Of a stretch of 64,000 nucleotides of DNA, positions 50,682 through 62,000 are shown one piece after another. Numbering within the stretch: position 1 is the first letter of the stretch; every line of letters starts with the position of its first letter. The notes under the pieces are model-generated. The model made no database searches and was not told where the DNA came from. It saw nothing but the letters and a program-made list of their open reading frames with translations. Source of the stretch: Phoronis australis (Eukaryota; Phoronida; Phoronidae). Location of the stretch: the NCBI GenBank assembly GCA_002633005.1, contig NMRA01000076.1, positions 378,800 through 442,799 on the forward strand, in the 5' to 3' direction. A program made the translations under genes and the position numbers.

Positions 50682-52374
50682 TCACAAAGTTCGGCAGAAT
50701 AAAGTTTTACACACGGTAAAATGTGGGGAGAAGGATGAAGACAATTGAAAAATGACACCACAACGTGGTCCAGTTTCACCACTGCACGGAAACATTTCAC
50801 AACCATGGAATTTGCACTCTAATCAAGTGAAGCAATTGCTGAAGTTTCAAGAGTGAGTTCGAAGATTGGGTCCTGAGCCCATGTCACTACTTTGCAATCA
50901 ATCACCTGACCCATGGTTGTGAAGTATAAAACTAGGATTTTTGGTATATTTCATTTTGCGCATTCATACATTTGACCATAATAGGCATGAAACAGAACCT
51001 ACTAATTTGGCATTTAATTTCATTTTACACTGTGCCTGTAGACCCGTGCAACACAAAAGATAGAAGCATGCACACACAAAGCTGTTGTAGAACACCAAGC
51101 CAAGGATTACGCACAAGAACAAGATTCAAGAAGCGACATGCAGGGGAAGCACCGGTCAACAGACAATGCTTGAACTGAAATGAACACAGGTTGAATTGAA
51201 ACAACACATCAAACTGACGACATAGAAAGGAGACACAATAAAGGAGTGACACGAATACTGACTGTTATTAACCATCTCACCCATTCAACTAAATATGTCG
51301 AGATAGTCGATTACTATATCCGTGGTTGCTCGACAGCAACAACTCATTTGAATAACTGGTTATGTTTCACAAGCAGTCTACGGGCAGATAAGAGCAATGC
51401 AGTTATCCTGTTCTTGGTATTTCACACGCCACACAGCTTATCAAATGGAAACAACAGATTATGTTTCCCAAGCAGTTGACGGCCAGAACTGTAACCTGCT
51501 TTTTGCAAACCACATGACCAACTACAGCTTGGCAATTTCAAGAATTGCAGCTCGACCTTTTGAGTTCATGTGACCATTTCATCCGAAAAAGCAATCGGTG
51601 TAAATCCAATACTCATGTCAAAAACTGATAAACTTTATGGACAAATTTTAAAGTAGAATGGTAAGACCACGTAGAGTGACTAGAGATGTTATACTGCGTT
51701 CAAAGTTAATATGATTCACAGCTGCTTGGCCCGAGCATTTGTGAGTCCGCCTACTGAATCGTTTCTTAACCCTTGACATTAAAGCAGTGAACAGGGTCGA
51801 TTTAATGACACTCCACTCGACCATGAATACAGTAAGAGTACCTTTTAAGTAAATATTTACATTTACAACTCCCCTAAAAAATCTCTGAGTAACAGAAATG
51901 GAGAAATTTAACATAGCACCATGAGCGAATGATATGCTTTAACACCGACATGAGCACCTCAACTGTTTCATTTAAATCAATTCCTCGTTTTTTAGTTGGG
52001 CCGACTTTTAGATAAGCCATCAGTTGTCCAGCTTTGTACCACATCCAAAAGAAAACGGAAAATAAAACCTTACCAATCGCTCGTTCCATGAAAATGACAA
52101 AAGACTTCAGACAGCAAATTGGTGTAATACTCCCACTTCAAAGTTGATGAAAAAGGGTTTAAGCAAGTAAATATGAAAACATCATACAAATTATCTCAGT
52201 AGCAAGCAGTTCTATGTATGTTTTCTGAGACTGTATTTTTGGTCAAGTGATATTTATTTTATTTTCTGAAATTGTTGTGTGGAGCATAAGACCAAATTTC
52301 GGAATGAAGTCTTAAAAGTCACTTTTCATGATACCGACCCCAGAACCAGTTCAAATGAATACTAGATGTTTTCA

Positions 52375-52380
52375 TTTATT
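52375..52380 (-). terminator. Candidate poly(A) signal of HOOK
   Basis: AATAAA on the minus strand about 570 nt after the HOOK stop; further copies lie at 52258-52263 and 52253-52258. This is motif evidence only, and which one is used is unknown. Confidence 0.25.
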
Positions 52381-52581
52381 TAACAAGATTTCGTTTCCAT
52401 GGTGGAAGCAGAATTTTGCAGACGAGATCAGTCTCGCTTGTATGTTTCACAGAAAAAACTGCTTACCAGTGAGACCAATGTTCGCTGCATCTCTGAACAC
52501 AAACTTTCTTAACCACCTTCCCATGAATCAATAAGCTCACATACCTATGTCAACACTGTTTTTCGTGCTTATATGCACACA

Positions 52582-52600
52582 TACATATATATATATATAT
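52582..52600. repeat. (TA)n microsatellite
   Basis: Short ATATATAT run in the HOOK 3' flank. Confidence 0.9.
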
Positions 52601-52953
52601 GCCCCCGTGAATTGTCTTATCAACTTCCTTCCCAATATGAGGTATTCAAAAAAAAACACAGCATTAGAGTCTAACATTCCTAGCTGGCTTGGTCTTGGAA
52701 CAAAACTTCAGTATCAGAATCTCAAATCTTAATAGCAGCTAGCAGGTAAAGTGCTTCGTCCAGGGTAACCAAAGCAGGGTAATGATAGTCGCTCTCCATA
52801 CTCAATGACCATGAAAATACCAAAATGGAGGCGAATACCAATAAAGATTACTGCAGAAGAAGCGCGGCGAATCGTGTCGATGCAACAACTGATTAAAAAA
52901 TGTGATCCCAGTGTGAGCGGGGTTTTAACTCGGTTCACAGGTGCAATGCTCAT

Positions 52954-53097
52954 TCACCTTGGCGGAGATGTGACCGCCCCTGGGGAGGCGTTGGGTATAC
53001 GTCTGGTGTGCGCCTGCCGTTGTCGCGCCAGGAATGACTGGCCAACGCTGGCATTGCTCAGCCTGTCCTCCACTGCCTTTCGGTGAAGCTGCGTGCC
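52954..53097 (-). CDS. HOOK: HOOK last exon and stop
   Basis: Acceptor CGTTTCAG; 47 residues then TGA at 52956-52954. It encodes TQLHRKAVEDRLSN and GQSFLARQRQAHTRR, the typical HOOK tail. The end (NASPGAVTSPPR) is shorter and unlike vertebrate tails as I remember them. Confidence 0.93.
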   Translation of the reverse strand, partial: GTQLHRKAVEDRLSNASVGQSFLARQRQAHTRRIPNASPGAVTSPPR

Positions 53098-56000
53098 CTG
53101 AAACGAAGTTAATATAAGCTGAATGCATCACATGTAATCCATCCGATATAGGTCTGTGCAGGAGAGAAATTTCAAGCTTCACTATCTAGATAACTATTAG
53201 TGTAACATAGTGCCTTCACCGCTCAGTGTTACAACTACAACAGAGCAGACACTATGACACCGTTGACATCCAGTGTACACTTTCATACACTAAACCCAAG
53301 GAGTTGTTTCACTGACAATCATTAGTTAAGGTACAAGTCCTTGTGCCCACACATTCTTAAAACCCGGCGGCGGCTGTTGTCGAGTGATTACCCCTTTATT
53401 AAAAATTCAATCCTCCTCATTCTTAACTTAGTGCAAATTCTTGTGAAATTAATGGCGTCTTTATTCAACTTAATGCAGTCATATTCTTAACTGGCAAACA
53501 ACTGTGAAACGAATCCCCATGTGTTACCACAATTAGGAGTTTGCAATTCTGGCTTGACCTAATAAGCACTATGGGGAACTTTCGACCAAACCATTACAGT
53601 CCACTATGTAAATTGTATTTGACAGTGATTAACATGATTAGCACATTCCTCCAAGTACACCAACACACAGGAGGCGCTACTTACCAGGTTGTACCAAGCA
53701 GAGACTACTAGCTTCTCTTCTTGTTCTCGTATCTGCTTGTTCTTCTCCTGGTCACGCTGCAGAATTAGGAGAACAATGTTGAGACTAGCCGGAGGTAAAC
53801 ACGCCATCACGAGGGTCCTCCACATATTGCTTAGATAATATCCACAGATAGTAACAAGTTTTAACCATTTCATTTCCAAGTGTTTATCACAGAACAACAC
53901 TTACTTTCTTTCGTGACTGTAGAGGGTGTTGAATTACGGAACATGAAAAAAATGCTATCAAAATAATTGAGATTAAAGTGACAGTACTCGCATCCTTGGA
54001 GGGTGAATTTTCACAATGAAGTAATTGCGTTTGAAGTGGATAAGCAACCAAGACCTGTCGCGAACAGGTTCCACCCCAAACATAGTACAATCCAGGACAA
54101 CTAGACCTTCTTCCGTGACATATTTCGTACCCAAAAGTAAACACACCATGTCCCAAGATAATAGTCAGATTAGCTATCACATCCACATATTCAACTGCTT
54201 TGAATAAAAATTATAAAAGATTAAATAGCTTGGGAAGGAAAACAAAATGTTCCTGTGATGATCCGAAAAGCTCAGCTTACCTCTAAATGTTCTATGTATC
54301 GCGTCTTTTCTTCAAGCTGATTTTTTAATATTTGCACTTCACCGGTGTTTCCTGAGTTGTGCTTTGGCTCCAATGCTTTTATCACCTGCACGACACGAGA
54401 CATGGAAGACATAATCAGAAATCGAGCAACCACAGAATGTCATTAGTACAAGTTCTTAACTAGTGCTAACATCAAAAAAAATAATATTGTTTCAAAATTA
54501 AAAGTTCAAGCACACGATTTTAACAGCTAACAACAACAAAGATAAGAGCTTTACTTTTGTTTTTCTGAGGTTCAGCGAAAATACTAGAACATTCAGTGCG
54601 CATTAAAGTAGAAAACAAATAGCACTACCGTGTCTCCGATTAATTTTGTTTACAAATGAGGCAGCTTCCAAACTCCTCTCCTCCCCTCAACCCTCTCACT
54701 CCCAATCTCCCTAACCCCCTCTCTCTGCAGATAACAACTCACACTTTTGGCTTTCTCAAGGTATTTCTTATACCGCTCCTCCATCAATTTCATCTCATCC
54801 GTCTTTTTATCCAATGCTTGTTGCAGGTCCTTTAACCGCACATCCTTCTCAGACAACTGTGGCTCTAATGTATCTATCAGACTCCTCTTTTTCTCAAGCT
54901 CAGACTCTTGTGAGCTGATTTTCTGCATTTGCAATTGTAACTTTTTCCGCAGCTCGCTAGACCCGTCGTTACCATCGTTGGTCACCGAGGTTTTTTCCTG
55001 CAGGTCTTCTACGTTGGCTTCAAGTTCTAGTATCCTTTGGTTGGCTAGCCTGAAGTATTAACACATTGTCTGGTTAATTAGTTGACCTTCAATAATAGTT
55101 CAAGAAGGAGATCTAAACCAGTGCTCTGTAGATTTCACACGATTTCATTTATTGAAACACTCCCTACAGGAACAAAACACTCAAAACAACAGTCAACATG
55201 ACGTTTACTCAGCATACAGTCAACTTTAACCCTGAACAACATTGGTGAGAACGTAAGTCAAATCAGACATGTGCAGTTCAGATTCATGCAGCCATAAGCC
55301 CCGCCTCTTATCCAAAAATAACTCAAACTGAGACACCTTTAGGTAACTATTGCCACAATACCTGTTCTCAGTTTCCAGCTCGTTATTCCTCCGCTGTACA
55401 TCTTCCAGCAAGGTCTTTGTTAGCTGCGAGTTCTCGTCCTCATTTCCTTCCTGAGATAACTTCAACATCTTATTTTCGTGTTGTAAACGGATTATTTTTT
55501 CTCTGCAAACAACGACCAAATTACAAGCTTACAACCTGTAACAAGTAACACCAAAAGCATGCATGGTTTTGACCTGAGTCCAGATTCACTTTGAAACCTA
55601 ATATGTGTCATCACTTTAAGAAAACAAAAAAGCGCCTGCACTCATCAATTCAGCCAAGGTCTTGACTCTTCTCTGAAAAACCCAACAAATAAACAAAGGC
55701 AATGTTTTCAGCACTGTGGCTTGCAAAGTGAGACACTTTTGATGAGCTCATGATTTTTTTAAAAAGCAACAAAGAAGACCATGAATAACTTTGCTTTGTT
55801 TGGCCTCGTCATACTGTTAAGTGTTTTATCGTATTCATACAAATACACAATTTAACCATTAGAAGAAAAACAAAATATTTCACCTTTTAAGAAAAGACTT
55901 ACCATGAAACTAACATTTAGATGTCATTCCTTACTAAATATGTATTCACTTTAATATGTATCTCACTTAGTTACCTTGTATATTGTAAAATAATTCAAAT

Positions 56001-59000
56001 TAACAAACGCAGAATGGACTTAACCCTAACACTCACTTTATTTCTGGTGGCACAGACATCATCTCTAGAGACCCAGGTGAACTTGACATGGTCCCATCTG
56101 GTGGTCCGTCGAGATCTAAAAGCAGGACTCTCTAACTAACATTTGGTCATAAAGAAACAAAGAAGGAACTAGGTAATCACGTGTACGAGTATTGTATCAT
56201 ATGGAAGTACCATTCAATCATATGGATGAACCACTGAATCATAGGGATGAACCACTGAATCATAGGGACGAATCACTGAATCGTATGGATGAAACACTGA
56301 ATCATATGGATGAAATACTGAATCTTAGGGATGAATCGCACAGAACCACTGAATCGCATGGATGTACCACTGAATCATATGAATGTATCACTGAATGATA
56401 TGGATGAAGCACTGAATCGTATCAATGAATCACTGAATCATGAATCACTGAATCATAGGGATGAATCACTGAATCAAATAGCTGAAAGACAGAATCACAA
56501 GGATGTACCACTGAATCATATGAATGAACCACTGAATCATTAGATGAACACCTGAAACATATGGATGAAACACTGAATCATTTCTATGTACCCCTGAATT
56601 ATATGGTAAATTTGTGCAAATCTTAAGTTTGCTCATGCACGAAGTTACATTTCACACATAATATTCAGTAGTTCATGCACATGATTCAGTGATGCATGTG
56701 ATTGATACAATGCTCGTGTTTACCATTTTCTAGTACCTTTGTAACAACCACTCAATGATTATTTCACTTAGTTTCTAAATCAATACTGACAGCTATGCTA
56801 TTTTGTAGCAAAACAGCACAGCATATTTCCAGATAGAACTAACTTTTAAACTACCAGAATCCAATAGCATGTCTGCACAATAATCAATCTTGAGAAAGGA
56901 AAAAGATCACAGGGACTAGCACAACCTGTTAAAAAGCAAACTAAAAACAAAACAAAACATAAAATTGTAAACTCAATAAGCAACGTAAGCTTAATTAATC
57001 TATTAAGCTTGCAAACTTTTCACTAACAAACGGTAAGTAATACACTTTCATGATGGTTTATGGACAACCAACCTGTGAATAAGGCGTTGCCAAGTTCATT
57101 GGCGATCGGGTATGAGACATTGTTATCGTCGAAAGATGAGACACCCAGTCCTGGTAACAGATGTGAAATGAGAGACAGAGAGAGACAGGACCTCCAATAC
57201 AGCACTACAAACTACATGCACTTGGGAGACCTTGCTCAGATTGACAGTGAGATGACTGGAAATTAAATTCTTCATTGTTACCATCCACCAGTGGTCGTTT
57301 ATGTCTGTGTTCAGGATGTGTGCAAATTAACAGATTTTTTCAAAGAAGAATTTTTCCTCAAGAGTCTCAACATAAGCAGATGCGGCTAAGCTTCAATTTA
57401 AGAAGTAGGCAGGTGTAACTTGGAATGTGCAAATCTTATACACAATGTAAGTTTTTGGGTGCCTTTTGTCCTTCTAAGTATTTTCAATTGACCAGTTCTC
57501 GAAAATTGATCTAACGTTGGAAACAGGTTAGCATGGATAGCTCAATCTTCACTCGCATACTTTTTTAAAAGATTACACCTTGCTTTTACTCAAGAGCTTT
57601 GTAAACATGTGGAAACTCCCCAATTCAGATTTAGCTGCAGCTTCTCAGACATGCTGAAATGCGCACAATTTTAGCCATAACCTCCACTTTTTGTCAACAG
57701 GAGTCTCCAGCTTTGTCAATCGGAGCATGGCTTTTCAGAAAAGATATGCAGACAAGCCAACACCAAATGCACAAACTCATAACTCAGTCAACATTGCACC
57801 AAACACTATCTCAAATTAATACATCAGTTGAACAACAGCTGTAAAGGTGGACACTCATTACAGTCTAGTGAGATAGTGAAAGTAGCCCGCGAACAGCCAA
57901 AACAATAAAGATTTCATCTACTTAAACTAAGACACACAATTTTATGATTCAAGTCGACAAACTTAAGACAGCTTCAAAGAAAATAGGCTTAAGTTTTGAC
58001 CAGTCTTGGGAGAAGTCAAGCCTAACACTGATATGATTTTAATTCAAGCAAATGTGTGGGCATTCTAAAACGTCGCAATTTCTAGGTTTTACGTTTTTGT
58101 GTAAAAGTGTGTGTCTTAAGTTAGTTATTTATTAAGTAGACCCATCACCAACTAATGGCTACAACCCAAAGTCCACTCAGAGATGTACACGTATGCAAAT
58201 TACCCTGTTGAAACTGTGTCAATCTTAATTCCTCGTTAGTTTCCCGCAGAGAGTCTCTCTCAGCAACAATCCTCTGCAAAAGCAAATTTAAGTACAAATC
58301 AGAAAAGTAATAAAAATCTTTTAACACAGGCAGTATCTAAAATACTGTTGTGTTGAAATCCGCATACTAGTTTCTTCGAAGTTATGTCGACAGTTTTGAA
58401 ACCAGCAAAAGATACTAATTTGAAGTCAGCTGAAATTTTGCTCTGAAATTCCATCTGATATTCACTGAGAAGGTAGTTGTTAATTTCTTTTAAAATGCAG
58501 AAAACACAGCTGATGTTGAACGCATCTCATTCCTGTGCTCCACAGTATAACACTCCACTTTTTAACCAATAACATTACATCTTTCTCCCTCTGTATAGCC
58601 TGCATCTTCTCCTGCAGTCTCTTGATCTCGAATTCCGACTTGTCCGCCCTCTTGGTCTCCTCTGTCACCTTGCCCTGTAATTCCTGTAACTGTCTCTTGT
58701 ACATCTCTATCTGAGACTTGAGGCTGTTGGCCCGGCGCAGCTCCTGCAATAAGCCATACAATGATACCTCATGAACAAAACAATGAAACGCAAGACAAAT
58801 GTCAATGCATAACAGCAACATACGCCTTGTCAATAGATGGCGATAGGGTAGCAAGTGGACCGCATTCTGCATTCTTTTACGGATTTAATGCAGAGGGATA
58901 TTTAGCAGTGCTTTTTACAAATTCTTTGCGACAATTATGCCACTTGCAGGGCTAATTCTTCGTACTATTATTGAATTGTCTTATACTTGTGCTGTGACAA

Positions 59001-62000
59001 AAAATGCCATCAAACTGCCAATGCCGTGAGGTAGAACAGTCAATTCACACAGAAATAAACTTTAATTGTCAACTCGGCCTGTTTTGAACACTAGAATCAC
59101 TAAGCGGGTCAACCTCAGGACCCTTTGGTGCTCTGACAACACTTAAGAGTTGCATATACAGTAAAAGTCAAAAGTATTTGAACAAAATGACCCGGAATTC
59201 CCCCGTCATGACGACTGGGTGGAAGCCAAATTCATAACCACAGTATTCTCTCATGACTAAATGAGAATGAAGGGGAATTACCAGGAAAGTTACTAAGGTG
59301 ACTAAGCTATTCTGTAATTAGAATTGTGGAACCCTATCAATTACTGTAGGTAATTTTTCCCCTTAACGGAATTAGCCGTTACTACAAGAAAACGATACTT
59401 TGTCCGATTACTTTTGTCTTGTATTGTAGAATGTTCCTTATTCACAAGCTGAGCTCCCAACTGTTTGCTGCAATGCATGTGTTGTTCTGGCACTATTTAC
59501 AGTTAAATCTGAGTACCTCACCAACTCAACCCTTATCCTGCTGAGCCTTTATTTAAGATGGATTCTCCTGTGTGTGCTGAATCAAGTAGGTCACCACTAC
59601 AGCTGTACACTGGGGGTGTTGTGAATGTCACTCAGTTTAATGACCTAACATTGTTCAATTGGAAATCTGAATCGTGGTAAATGCTCATTTCATGTAAATG
59701 CGGTTAGCGCGAAAGCGGTTCAGTATTTAAGGGAGATTCTAACTATATGTATAACTTCCTCATAACCATAATATAAACAAACCTGTGAAGTTTTTTAAAT
59801 GTGGCAACACTTAGTTTTCAGTTTTGAGACACTCAAAATATCATAATATGAAATCTCTAAAGGTAATTCATGACACTCGTATTTTGATAATTTTAATTAT
59901 ATTACAAGATCAATAGGGAAATATGTAAAATATTTAGAAACAATAATTAAACCAAGCCATTTTACTCAATATGCCGGCAACTTAAGTCCTTACGCTAATA
60001 GTCTACGTCACAGTTGATTCTAAATTATCATTAGTCATGGTCATGAACACTTTGTGAGTGAAAAAGTCACAAAAAATATCCAGTTCTGATGCATTTTCAC
60101 AGTGTTTGAGACACCCAATATTGTGCATGAAGTGTGTGAACCACGCACCATCATATACACCAACAAATGCAGTGTGAGCGCCTGGCAGCTCATCCAAAAC
60201 AGCACTGGGAGGTGTGGCTATGGCATATGTTTTGTAAGTAGACAGAGGGAAATCTTTTCGTTATAGTAGCCAGGGTCGGATCCAGGATTTTTAGTTAGGG
60301 GGGGGGGGCAGGGCAAAGTATTAACCACGATTTTGCCCGTCAGACATTCGCACACCCGAACTCGCAAATGGAATCCGGGAGAATTTTAGGGGGAGGGGGC
60401 CATGGCCCCCTTGGTCCCCCTCTAAATCTGCCACTGGTAGCATCAAAACTAATGCTTTAACCAATTTCAAACTCTATGGAAAAGCTACCATCAGACACTG
60501 CTCGCAAAGACTGCTGTCATTCACATGTCAGAAGACCTTGAAAAACAAAAAAGAGCAATTTAAGCAACTATATTTGTCCGATATAAAAGACATTTTACCG
60601 TACTTGTTAATGGTAAGAATGATCTGCTTGTTGATGGATAACCTTTTCTATAGCTATATGAAAAGTTTTGAGACATTTGTTCTGTGGTTGAGTCATGTGG
60701 TTTGTAATTTGCATTTTAGGCAATACATGTCAGTAAGACGGATAAGTCCCTTTAAGTACATTAAACTTCAAGCAGGCGAGAATGCCCAATCAAACACAAA
60801 ATACATCCACCTCAAATATAACCATCCCTTATCTCTTCTAGTTCGACGGCTACTGATAAGTCCCTTTAAGTACATTAAACTTCAAGCAGGCGAGAATGCC
60901 CAATCAAACACAAAATACATCCACCTCAAATATAACCATCCCTTACCTCTTCTAGTTCGACGGATGCCTGCATGTAGTTTGTATTTTTGTCTTCAAGTAG
61001 TTTCACCTGCCGCCTCAAGTCACTCAACTCATCTGTAAGTAAAGTGTGCAAATTACAATGTGCAAATACACCAAAGTGTAAATATTTGTCAATCAACTCC
61101 AGCACGCATGGTTTCCCCCTCACAAACCACATGTTTGTTCTCACATGGATAGATCTATTCTCGTGTAGAATTACTTGTGAGAAATAAGTGTTCATAAAGA
61201 GATTAGTGGTACGGGACGAAAGAAAACACAGATTGCGAGAAAACAATCATGCAAAACAGTGTTAGCTAGAACACCCACGTAATTCAAATGGGACAGGCTA
61301 ATTGAACTCTACACTTCTAGAAGTGAATTATGATCTTTCTGCAATACATTGCGTACAGAACCATGAAAAAAGTCAGGTATGGGTTCAAAATTCACAGGTG
61401 AATAACTACGTGATATACATTACTTGGAAGGAACAGACAAAAGTCAAAATTGTCACTTTGTAAAGATTTCGCTATTTAGTTTTATTACATGTATTCATTC
61501 AACAATTAACAGAGAATAAGTATAGGGGCTGTTCCAGCAAAATCTGTGAGGGGAGGGGGGAAGGCAACTGAAATAAAAATTTATGGGTGGTTGCGTCCGA
61601 TTTAAATTGAAAATGGCTGGTGGTCGTACTTCAAAAAAATAAAAATTTACAGGTCGTTGTTGTTTCATTGGGCCATAACTGTTTGATGGTGGGTAATTTT
61701 AGTAAATTTTATAAACAATCCGCACAGAATGAAAAACTGAAACAAAAATGCAACTTGCAAAAAGCTCCGACTTTTTCACTCCCTCCGATCTCCTCATCCG
61801 CATGCCCATAACACCATTTAACCACAGGTGCTCGAATTTCTCGATGGCTAATAACCATATATAAGAAACATATGTTTTCTTAGTAATGAATGACGTTAGT
61901 GGTGCTGGAGGAACAGGTAAACTCAAGCGCCTGTGCAATCAACCACAAGAACAAAAAAATTACGGGTGGTTGCATTTCAAACCTATAAAAAATTACAAGT

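Larger units (their letters stand above)
46700..52250. other. Intergenic region between convergent genes
   Basis: No credible coding exon, RNA gene or long repeat apart from the listed transposons. The frames are short, AT-rich and unsupported by splice sites. Confidence 0.55.
53098..54742. other. HOOK introns near the 3' end, nothing recognised
   Basis: Introns 53098-53684, 53757-54280 and 54386-54742 separate the last exons. No repeat or other gene was seen. Confidence 0.5.

Noticed and set aside
56192-56543. Asn/His/Asp-rich peptide repeats
   Set aside because: They arise from a 21-bp intronic tandem repeat, a multiple of three, and stay open in overlapping frames without start or splice context.
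56194-56606. CRISPR-like spaced repeats
   Set aside because: The units are contiguous minisatellites without unique spacers, in an animal-type intron; the same holds for 5243-5460 and 46031-46202.
60538-61038. 166-codon open frame on the plus strand
   Set aside because: It spans the 114-bp tandem duplication and antisense HOOK coding sequence; its peptide is repeated only because the DNA is.
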